Below the pieces are notes generated by a model. The model worked only from the letters and a program-made list of their open reading frames with translations, searched no databases and was not told where the DNA came from. A program made the translations under genes and the position numbers. Shown one piece after another: positions 1 to 5,188 of a stretch of 5,188 bases of DNA (the first letter of the stretch is position 1; each line of letters starts with the position of its first letter). This stretch comes from an uncultured Eubacteriales bacterium (GTDB lineage: Bacteria; Bacillota; Clostridia; Oscillospirales; Acutalibacteraceae): contig ONWP01000084.1 in the NCBI GenBank assembly GCA_900321595.1, positions 1 through 5,188 on the forward strand. Direction: 5' to 3'.

Positions 1-1488
1 CTGATCGCGGCCGCAGCGGTGATCTTCGGCGTTGTGGGATACGTCGCGGGCATCGCGCACCGCAAACGTGTTGCGGAAGCCGCCATCGGCTCGGCGGAGG
101 ACGAAGCGAAGCGCATCGTCTCTCAGGCCATTTCCGAGGGCGAACAGAAAAAGAAGGAGGCCGTTCTGGAGGCTAAGGAGGATATCCACAGACGGCGCAG
201 CGAGCTCGAACGCGAGGTTCGCGACCGCAGACAGGAGCTCTCAAAGCAGGAAAAGCGTCTGGTTCAGAAGGAGGAAACGCTCGACAAGAAGACGGACGCG
301 CTCGACAAAAAGGACGAACAGCTCAACAAAAAGCATAAGACGGCGGATAAAAAGCTCGAGGAGATCGAAGCGCTGCGCCAGAGCCAGCTGACCCGGCTCG
401 AGGAGATCGCCGGCTATTCGACGGAGGAGGCGAAGGCATACCTGCTCGAACAGCTCGACGCCACGCTCGACCGCGAGAAGGCGCTGCGGCTGCGCGATTA
501 CGAGCAGCAGGTCAAGGACGACGCGGACGCCATGGCGAAGGAGATCATCACAACGGCCATCCAGCGCTGCGCCGCCGAGAATACCGCCGAGGCCACCGTA
601 TCCGTCGTGGATCTGCCCGGCGACGAGATGAAGGGCCGCATCATCGGCCGCGAGGGCCGCAACATCCGCGCGCTCGAGACGATCACCGTGTCCAGCTTCG
701 ACCCCGTGCGGCGTGAGATCGCCCGCGTCACCATCGAAAAGCTCATCAGCGACGGCCGGATCCATCCGGCGCGCATCGAGGAGATGTACGAAAAGGCCAA
801 GAAAGAGGTCAACACCGCCATCAAGCAGGCCGGTGAGCGCGCCGTGCTCGACGCCGGCGTCAGCGGTCTCAACGGCGAACTGGTCAAGCTGCTGGGCAGC
901 CTGAAGTACCGCACCAGCTACGGCCAGAACGTGCTGAGCCACTCGCTGGAGGTCTCCTACCTCGCCGGACTTATGGCCGCCGAGATCGGCGCCGACGTGA
1001 AGACAGCCCGCCGCGCGGGTCTGCTGCACGACATCGGCAAGGCGCTCGACCGCCAGATGGACGGCACGCACGTCTCCCTGGGTGTGGAATACGCCAAGAA
1101 GTACCGGGAGTCCGAGGCCGTCGTGCACGCCATCGCGGCGCATCACGGCGACGTGGAGCCCAGAACCATCGTGGCCTGCCTCGTCCAGGCGGCAGACGCC
1201 ATCAGCGCGTCGCGTCCCGGCGCCCGCCGCGAGAACGTCCAGAACTACATCAAGCGGCTTGAAAAGCTCGAGGAGATCGCCAAGAGCTTCCCCGGCGTCG
1301 ACAAGTCCTACGCGATCCAGGCCGGCCGCGAGGTGCGCATCGTTGTCAAGCCGGAGGTCATCTCCGACGACCGCATGGTGATCCTCGCCAGAGACATCGT
1401 CAAGCGCATCGAGGACGAGATGGAATACCCCGGCCAGATCAAGGTCAACATCATCCGCGAGAGCAGAGCGACAGAGTACGCGAAATAA
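1..1488 (+). CDS. rny: Ribonuclease Y (5'-partial, with a gap in the KH domain)
   Basis: RNase Y is a membrane-anchored endoribonuclease that starts mRNA turnover in Firmicutes. The frame is open from base 1, and the visible start reads as the end of a transmembrane helix (LIAAAAVIFGVVGYVAG) followed by basic residues. The GTG at 19 lies inside that helix, so the true start is upstream and roughly 10-20 residues are missing. Numbering from base 19, the order is: helix to about 12; a long charged coiled coil, about 15-150; a KH domain with GRIIGREGRNIRALE at 206-220; and an HD domain with H308, the H337-D338 pair (LLHDIGK), H375-H376 (AAHHGD) and D393 (AADAISASRPGARR). The C-terminus (IKVNIIRESRATEYAK) matches the family closely. 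Recalled B. subtilis RNase Y aligns well throughout, except that about 14 residues are absent after ETIT (codon 223). The HD catalytic part is intact. A terminator follows the stop. Family identity is near certain; whether the KH domain works is not. Confidence 0.97.
   Translation: MIAAAAVIFGVVGYVAGIAHRKRVAEAAIGSAEDEAKRIVSQAISEGEQKKKEAVLEAKEDIHRRRSELEREVRDRRQELSKQEKRLVQKEETLDKKTDALDKKDEQLNKKHKTADKKLEEIEALRQSQLTRLEEIAGYSTEEAKAYLLEQLDATLDREKALRLRDYEQQVKDDADAMAKEIITTAIQRCAAENTAEATVSVVDLPGDEMKGRIIGREGRNIRALETITVSSFDPVRREIARVTIEKLISDGRIHPARIEEMYEKAKKEVNTAIKQAGERAVLDAGVSGLNGELVKLLGSLKYRTSYGQNVLSHSLEVSYLAGLMAAEIGADVKTARRAGLLHDIGKALDRQMDGTHVSLGVEYAKKYRESEAVVHAIAAHHGDVEPRTIVACLVQAADAISASRPGARRENVQNYIKRLEKLEEIAKSFPGVDKSYAIQAGREVRIVVKPEVISDDRMVILARDIVKRIEDEMEYPGQIKVNIIRESRATEYAK
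679..702 (+). other. In-frame KH-domain deletion junction in rny
   Basis: After the GXXG-containing helix the protein reads LETIT-VSSFDP. Family members, as I recall them, read LET-x-TG-(V/I)-DLIIDDTPEA-x-x-x-S-(G/S)-FDP at this place. About 14 residues (42 bases) are missing, covering KH strand beta-2 and the turn after it, while flanking residues align without shift and the frame continues. The junction bases are ATCACC at 682-687. Clostridial homologues often encode Ile-Thr at both ends of the missing part (ETIT...EAIT), so slippage between two ATCACC copies is a plausible origin. That the segment is absent is seen directly; the mechanism is inferred. A collapsed or misassembled read is the main alternative. 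Confidence 0.8.
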
Positions 1489-1508
1489 TCGCCGCAACAA
1501 AACGATTT

Positions 1509-1542
1509 ACGGGCACTGGACGACCTCCTCTGCCCGTTTTTT
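1509..1542 (+). terminator. Intrinsic terminator after rny
   Basis: A perfect 7-bp stem, ACGGGCA (1509-1515) with TGCCCGT (1531-1537), encloses a 15-base loop in which GGA and TCC could pair further. It is followed directly by a run of six T (1537-1542). It begins 21 bases after the rny stop, the expected place for a rho-independent terminator. It should end or reduce transcription before ymdB, so ymdB depends on read-through or on a promoter I cannot identify. The long loop and short U-tract suggest moderate rather than full efficiency. Confidence 0.8.
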
Positions 1543-1547
1543 CAAAA

Positions 1548-1554
1548 GAAAGGA
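1548..1554 (+). promoter_or_regulatory. Ribosome binding site that decides the ymdB start
   Basis: GAAAGGA at 1548-1554 is the Shine-Dalgarno element. It lies only 1 base before the ATG at 1556, too close for initiation, but 10 bases before the ATG at 1565. This favours 1565 as the start and gives the usual family N-terminus MNILAIGDVVG. Confidence 0.7.
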
Positions 1555-1564
1555 CATGCCAGAC

Positions 1565-2338
1565 ATGAATATCCTCGCCATCGGCGACGTGGTCGGCGCG
1601 CCCGGCTGCGAGATGCTGCGCAGACGGCTTCCCGGTCTGAAGAAGTTCTACGGCGTCGACCTGTGCGTTGTCAACGGGGAAAACAGCGCCGAGGGCAACG
1701 GGATCACCCCGCAGAGCCTCGACAGCATCCTCAACGCCGGCGCCGACGTGGTGACGACCGGAAACCACGGGCTGCGCCGCAGGGAGGTCTACGACCGGTT
1801 CGAGGACGGCTATACCCCGCTGCTGCGGCCGGACAACTACGGCGCGCGCGCCCCGGGAAGCGGCCTTTACGTCTTTCACAAGGGCCGGCACAGGATCGCC
1901 GTGATCAATCTGATCGGCACGATGTACCTGACCGGCGGCGACAACCCCTTCGACGCGGCGGACCGTCTGCTGGAGCGGACGCAGGACTGCCGGATCCGTC
2001 TGGTGGACTTCCACGCGGAGGCCACCAGCGAGAAGCTGGCGCTGGCGCACTACCTCGACGGACGCGTGACGGCGGTTTTCGGCACGCACACCCACGTGCA
2101 GACCTCCGACGCGCGCGTGCTGCCCGGCGGCACCGGGTACATCACGGATCTGGGCATGACCGGCCCGGAGCACTCCATCCTCGGCGTGGCGGCGGACGTC
2201 GTCATCGCCCGGATGCGCGACAATCTGCAGGAGCGGTTCCGCACGGCGGACGGACCCTGCAAGCTGAACGGCTGCGTCTTCACGGTGGACGACGCGACCG
2301 GCAAAACGACGAATGCAGAGGCGGTGGAGATCCGATGA
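1565..2338 (+). CDS. ymdB: YmdB-family metallophosphoesterase
   Basis: This is a dimetal phosphodiesterase of the YmdB family. The B. subtilis member hydrolyses 2',3'-cyclic nucleotides and affects biofilm and motility choices and RNase Y-linked transcript levels. The 257-residue length is close to the roughly 264 of B. subtilis YmdB. Expected ligands are all present: D8 (IGDVVG), E39-N40 (VNGENSAEGNG), N67-H68 (TTGNH), H150 (VDFHAEATSEKLAL), and H175 and H177 (VFGTHTHVQTSD). The family signature ITDLGMTGPEHSILGV is at 193-208. The residues after GNH are GLRRREVY rather than the TWDKKEI of B. subtilis; I believe related clostridial proteins also vary here, and no ligand is lost. No signal peptide or membrane helix is seen, so it is cytoplasmic. 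The start at 1565 is chosen over 1556 by ribosome binding site spacing and family alignment. It follows rny after a terminator and overlaps the next gene by 4 bases. Confidence 0.95.
   Translation: MNILAIGDVVGAPGCEMLRRRLPGLKKFYGVDLCVVNGENSAEGNGITPQSLDSILNAGADVVTTGNHGLRRREVYDRFEDGYTPLLRPDNYGARAPGSGLYVFHKGRHRIAVINLIGTMYLTGGDNPFDAADRLLERTQDCRIRLVDFHAEATSEKLALAHYLDGRVTAVFGTHTHVQTSDARVLPGGTGYITDLGMTGPEHSILGVAADVVIARMRDNLQERFRTADGPCKLNGCVFTVDDATGKTTNAEAVEIR
2326..2329 (+). promoter_or_regulatory. Ribosome binding site for the binding-protein gene
   Basis: GGAG at 2326-2329 lies within the last codons of ymdB, 5 bases before the ATG at 2335. With the ATGA stop/start overlap it fixes the start of the lipoprotein gene and points to translational coupling with ymdB. 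Confidence 0.7.
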
Positions 2339-3852
2339 AATATCACAGACGGCTCACAGCGGCGCTGCTGGTCCTCGCGCTGACCGCCGCGCTTTTCGCG
2401 GGCTGCGGCCCCCGGTACCGCACCGTCGAGGGCGACACCCAGAGCTATCAGACCAGCGTCACCGTGGGCACCGACACGCTGCGGCTGCCCATCGACGTGG
2501 AGGACACGCTGAACCCCTTCACGTCGAAGACCAACGCCAACCGCGCGCTCATCAGCCTTGTGTATGAGCCGCTGTTCCGCACGGACGACGCGTGTCTGGC
2601 GCGTCCCGCGGCCGCGGAATCCTACACGACCGAAAACAAGACCATGACCGTGAAGCTGGATATGAACGCCGCGTTTTCCGACGGCACGCAGATCTCGGCG
2701 CAGGACGTGCTGTACTCCTTCGAAAAGGCGAAGGAATCCGCCGCCTATAAAAACGAGCTGACGCACATCACGGCGGCGAAGCGCGCCGACAACACCACCG
2801 TCGTCTTCACGCTCGACGGCAAGTTCACGAACGCGGCGGACTGTCTGACCTTTCCCATCGTCAAGAACGGCAGCGCGGAAAAGGATGAGAGCGTCCCTGT
2901 GGGCACCGGCCTGTTCCGGTACGACCGCAGCGACGGCAGACGCAGCATGACCGTCAACCCCTACTGCCGCGTGTCGAGCGTCAACATCAGCCGCATCGAT
3001 CTGGTGCAGCTGGGCGACGACTCCACGCTTCTGCACACGCTGGAGCTCGGGCAGATCGACGCCTACTGGGACGACCTGGCCAGCGGCAGCTTCTCGCAGG
3101 CGAGCACCGGCTCCGCGAAGACCAACATGCCGAATTTAGTGTATTTGGGGCTCAACGGCAGCAGCGCCATGATGTCCTCCGCGTATGTGCGGCAGGCCGT
3201 CTATTACGCCGTGAACCGCCGCGCGCTCGCGTCCGGCGCGTTCAAGGGCTGCGCGTCTCCCGCCGTCACGCCGTTCCACCCGGAGTGGCACGTGCTCGTG
3301 GACAGCGGCTATGATACCGGCGCGCTCTCGCTGGATCTGTCCCGCTCGCAGGAGCTGCTCGACACGGCCGGCGTCTCCGGAAACGTCGGTCTGCGGCTGA
3401 TCGTCTACACCGGCAACAACTTCAAGGTCAACGCCGCGAACGCGATCGCGGGCGACCTGCGCAAGCTGAATCTGCGCGTGACGGTGGAGGAGCTGACCTG
3501 GGAGGACTATACGGCGGCTGTGACTGGCGGCAACTACGACCTGTACATCGGCGAGACGAAGCTCCCTGCCGACATGGATCTGGCGGTGCCGTATCAGGCC
3601 GGCGTCTTCTACGGCGTCAACCAGACGGACACGACGCTCATCGCCTATGAACAGCTGGCGTCCGGCAAGATCGCGATGGAGGCGTTCATGAACGCGTTCC
3701 TGCAGAACATGCCCTTCGTGCCGCTGGTCTACCGCATGGGCGCGCTGGAGTACACGTCCGTCATCACCCCGGCGGCGGACGCCGACTACAACAACTGCTT
3801 CAAAAACATCGATCAGTGGAAGCTGACGCGGCCGGAGGATCAGGCGCAGTAA
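2335..3852 (+). CDS. ABC-transporter solute-binding lipoprotein, family 5
   Basis: This is an extracytoplasmic substrate-binding protein of the peptide/nickel/oligopeptide class (SBP_bac_5), 505 residues, a normal length. The N-terminus is a lipoprotein signal: basic MKYHRR, a hydrophobic core to about residue 22, and the lipobox LFAGC with Cys24 as the expected lipidated residue. Family features in order are DTLNPFTSKT (57-66), LISLVYEPLFRTD (72-84), the hallmark FSDGTQISAQDVLYSFEKAK (114-133), PVGTGLFRY (188-196), a YVRQAVYYAVNRRAL segment in the central domain, and the C-terminal MPFVPLVYR typical of these proteins. The frame is open far upstream, to base 1663, but that part overlaps ymdB out of frame and is rejected; the signal peptide and ribosome binding site set the start at 2335. 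No permease or ATPase genes adjoin it, so it either serves a transporter encoded elsewhere or acts as a sensor. The substrate cannot be read from sequence; peptides are the default guess. No clear terminator follows the stop. Confidence 0.93.
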   Translation: MKYHRRLTAALLVLALTAALFAGCGPRYRTVEGDTQSYQTSVTVGTDTLRLPIDVEDTLNPFTSKTNANRALISLVYEPLFRTDDACLARPAAAESYTTENKTMTVKLDMNAAFSDGTQISAQDVLYSFEKAKESAAYKNELTHITAAKRADNTTVVFTLDGKFTNAADCLTFPIVKNGSAEKDESVPVGTGLFRYDRSDGRRSMTVNPYCRVSSVNISRIDLVQLGDDSTLLHTLELGQIDAYWDDLASGSFSQASTGSAKTNMPNLVYLGLNGSSAMMSSAYVRQAVYYAVNRRALASGAFKGCASPAVTPFHPEWHVLVDSGYDTGALSLDLSRSQELLDTAGVSGNVGLRLIVYTGNNFKVNAANAIAGDLRKLNLRVTVEELTWEDYTAAVTGGNYDLYIGETKLPADMDLAVPYQAGVFYGVNQTDTTLIAYEQLASGKIAMEAFMNAFLQNMPFVPLVYRMGALEYTSVITPAADADYNNCFKNIDQWKLTRPEDQAQ

Positions 3853-3859
3853 ATTGCTC

Positions 3860-3888
3860 TTGAATACCGGGCGAACATGCGTTATAAT
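3860..3888 (+). promoter_or_regulatory. Vegetative (sigma-A type) promoter
   Basis: A -35 box TTGAAT (3860-3865) and a perfect -10 box TATAAT (3883-3888) are separated by the ideal 17 bp. Transcription would start near 3895, giving a leader of about 35 bases before the ATG at 3930. It stands out as an AT-rich island in GC-rich DNA and is the only strong promoter I see in the window. It makes the downstream membrane-protein gene its own transcription unit. Confidence 0.85.
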
Positions 3889-3897
3889 AGTTTAGAG

Positions 3898-3903
3898 TAT
3901 AAT
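3898..3903 (+). promoter_or_regulatory. Second TATAAT, possible tandem -10 box
   Basis: A second perfect TATAAT lies 15 bp downstream of the first. Its 17-bp-spaced -35 position (3875-3880, ACATGC) is poor and no TG extended -10 precedes it. It may be an alternative weak start, a site that pauses polymerase leaving the first promoter, or chance in an AT-rich patch. Confidence 0.35.
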
Positions 3904-3917
3904 ATTCAGACAGCAAC

Positions 3918-3921
3918 GGAG
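3918..3921 (+). promoter_or_regulatory. Ribosome binding site for the membrane-protein gene
   Basis: GGAG is followed by an 8-base spacer to the ATG at 3930, an optimal arrangement. An earlier ATG at 3922 abuts the GGAG directly and encodes only Met-Lys-Pro before a stop that overlaps the real start, so it is unlikely to be used. Confidence 0.75.
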
Positions 3922-3929
3922 ATGAAACC

Positions 3930-5188
3930 ATGAGCGAACCCATCAAAGTCGATTTCAGCAAGAAATCCGGCAGCGCTGCCGGCGGCAAGGCCACCCGCAC
4001 CAAGGAGGTCGTCATCCCGCCGGATCGAGCCGGCGTCAAGATCGTGATCAGCCTGCTGATCACCCTGATCGGCGGCGGCATCCTCTACTATTTCATGCTG
4101 CCCCCCATGAACTTCAAATCCTACGACTTCTACATCTTCTGGGCGGCGGTGCTCGCCATGTACGTGGCGGCCTCCGCGCTGACCAGCAAGGCGATCTTCA
4201 AGCCGGAGTATGTGCCCTACGTCAAGCGGCGCGCCCGCGTCCCACTCATCATCGCGGCCGCGCTGGGCGCCGTACTGCTGGTGGGCTTCCTGATTTCGAG
4301 CGTGTTCTTCCGCGCGGCGTCCTACTCGGCGCTGCTCGACGTGAACAATGAGACCGACTTCGCCTCCAGCGTGACGGTCATCAACTCCACGCAGGACTTC
4401 ACGAACGTCTCCATGATCGACGCCGACGCCTCCGAAAAGCTGGCGGACAAGGTGCTGGGCGATCTGGCGAGCATCGGGTTGGAGAGCCAGTTCGACATCG
4501 CGACGGAGTACTCCACCCAGATCAACTACAAGGGCAGCCCCTGCCGCGTGTATCCCCTCAAGTACGGCAACGTCTTCAAGTGGCTCAACAACACGCGCGC
4601 CGGCTTCCCGGGCTACGTGATCGTGAACATGAACACGCAGGATACCGAGTTCCACTTCGTATCCCCCGAGCAGAACACCGACGAATACATCAAGTACTCC
4701 CCCACCGAGCACTTCCACAAGCACCTCAAGCGCATCGTGCGCTTCAAGCACCCCACGACGATCATCGGCAACATCTCCTTTGAGGCCGACGACAACGGCA
4801 CGCCCTACTGGATCATCGAGGACATCGGCATGCGCATCGGTCTGGTCGGCGGCCGGGACGTGAAGGGCATCATCATGGTCAACGCCGTCACGGGCGACCA
4901 GACCTACTACACCACGGAAGAGGTCAAGGGCGGCAAGGCGTCGGACGGCACCGACATCACCTGGATCGATCAGGTGTACGACGCGCAGCTGCTGGTGGAT
5001 CAGTACAACTACTTCGGCACCTATAACGGCGGCTTCTGGAACAGCCTGTTCGGCCAGACCGGCGTGAAGAAGACCACCCAGGGCGCCAGCTATCTGGCCA
5101 TCGACGACGACGTGTACATCTACACCGGCGTCACCAGCGTCACCGCGGACGAATCCATCCTGGGCTTCATCCTGATGAATCAGCGCAC
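3930..5188 (+). CDS. Membrane-anchored protein of unknown function (3'-partial)
   Basis: The frame runs open from the ATG to the window end: 419 complete codons plus AC, which must encode Thr whatever base follows. I do not recognise a named family, though the sequence resembles conserved uncharacterised clostridial membrane proteins. After a polar, basic N-terminus there are three predicted helices at about 35-57, 66-84 and 105-127. The basic segment KRRAR (99-103) between helices 2 and 3 and the basic N-terminus both suggest inside, placing the roughly 290 visible residues after helix 3 outside the cell. That domain is soluble-looking and rich in aromatics. It contains a basic, His-rich stretch EHFHKHLKRIVRFKHP (260-275), the segment DDNGTPYWIIEDIG, and a conserved-looking IDDDVYIYTGVTSV (391-404). 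A short motif, (V/M)-N-x-x-T after a hydrophobic strand, occurs at 232-236, 317-321 and 416-420, recalling PepSY-like strand-turn units; that comparison is inference. Good ribosome binding site and its own strong promoter. Confidence 0.85.
   Translation, partial: MSEPIKVDFSKKSGSAAGGKATRTKEVVIPPDRAGVKIVISLLITLIGGGILYYFMLPPMNFKSYDFYIFWAAVLAMYVAASALTSKAIFKPEYVPYVKRRARVPLIIAAALGAVLLVGFLISSVFFRAASYSALLDVNNETDFASSVTVINSTQDFTNVSMIDADASEKLADKVLGDLASIGLESQFDIATEYSTQINYKGSPCRVYPLKYGNVFKWLNNTRAGFPGYVIVNMNTQDTEFHFVSPEQNTDEYIKYSPTEHFHKHLKRIVRFKHPTTIIGNISFEADDNGTPYWIIEDIGMRIGLVGGRDVKGIIMVNAVTGDQTYYTTEEVKGGKASDGTDITWIDQVYDAQLLVDQYNYFGTYNGGFWNSLFGQTGVKKTTQGASYLAIDDDVYIYTGVTSVTADESILGFILMNQR

Noticed and set aside
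241..1500. Long open frame on the - strand opposite rny (419 codons)
   Set aside because: It lies fully antisense to a certain RNase Y gene. Its composition (Leu/Val/Asp/Ala/Arg-rich, no recognisable motif) is what the complement of GC-rich, C/G-ending codons gives.
1556..1564. Earlier ATG for ymdB giving an N-terminus of MPDMNIL
   Set aside because: The Shine-Dalgarno element is one base away, and YmdB proteins normally begin at the M-x-I-L-x-I-G-D strand.
1451..2173. Antisense open frame opposite ymdB
   Set aside because: It is complementary to a well-supported gene, has no recognisable domain, and also runs back through the terminator.
1663..2334. Upstream open extension of the binding-protein frame through ymdB
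   Set aside because: It overlaps ymdB out of frame, is Arg/Gly/Pro-rich with no family similarity, and would bury the lipoprotein signal peptide. The ATG at 2335, with its ribosome binding site and lipobox, is the real start.
2050..3036. Antisense open frame opposite ymdB and the binding-protein gene
   Set aside because: It spans two confident sense genes and shows no motif, signal or family resemblance.
3127..3155. Small patch of unusual codons (TTA, TTG, GGG) inside the GC-rich binding-protein gene
   Set aside because: It is only a few codons with no change in frame or family alignment; too little to claim a pause site or recombination.
3922..3933. Three-codon leader ORF (Met-Lys-Pro) overlapping the next start by ATGA
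   Set aside because: Its ATG directly abuts the GGAG, leaving no spacer for initiation, so the overlap is most likely coincidental.
3906..4751. Antisense open frame opposite the membrane-protein gene
   Set aside because: The + strand frame has a promoter, ribosome binding site, sensible helices and continuous coding to the window end. The - strand product is a low-information Val/Gly/Asp/His-rich sequence.

Overview
The window looks like chromosomal DNA from a GC-rich Clostridia-type Firmicute; a gut Oscillospiraceae/Ruminococcaceae-like organism is my best guess. The reasons are the adjacent RNase Y and YmdB genes (a pairing known from Bacillus and other Firmicutes), a Gram-positive-style lipoprotein binding protein, strong GGAG-type ribosome binding sites, and heavy use of G/C-ending codons. 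I see no IS element, phage gene, tRNA, rRNA or CRISPR array. All four genes lie on the + strand and coding density is high; no gene-free stretch exceeds about 80 bases.

Layout. (1) 1-1488: rny, RNase Y, entering from the left edge with only its first residues missing. (2) 1509-1542: an intrinsic terminator. (3) 1565-2338: ymdB, a YmdB-type metallophosphoesterase with all its metal and catalytic residues. (4) 2335-3852: a family 5 (peptide/nickel type) solute-binding lipoprotein, coupled to ymdB by an ATGA overlap. (5) 3853-3929: a short intergenic region with a near-consensus vegetative promoter (TTGAAT, 17 bp, TATAAT), a second TATAAT 15 bp downstream, and a good ribosome binding site. (6) 3930 to the right edge: a membrane-anchored protein of unknown function with three N-terminal helices and a large, probably extracytoplasmic domain. 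It is open to the window end.

How the genes work together. RNase Y is the membrane-anchored endonuclease that starts bulk mRNA decay in many Firmicutes. YmdB is a phosphodiesterase linked in B. subtilis to RNase Y-dependent RNA levels and to biofilm/motility decisions. The binding protein has no transporter permease or ATPase next to it here, so its tie to YmdB is only positional.

The most notable observation is in RNase Y. Its KH RNA-binding domain keeps the GXXG loop (GREG) but lacks about 14 residues that normally follow it, covering strand beta-2. The frame is otherwise intact, and the junction is at an ATCACC sequence that could have been duplicated at both ends of the lost segment. This is either a real in-frame deletion in an important gene or an assembly error. 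I found no convincing new multi-gene system; the other item of interest is the uncharacterised membrane protein at the right edge.
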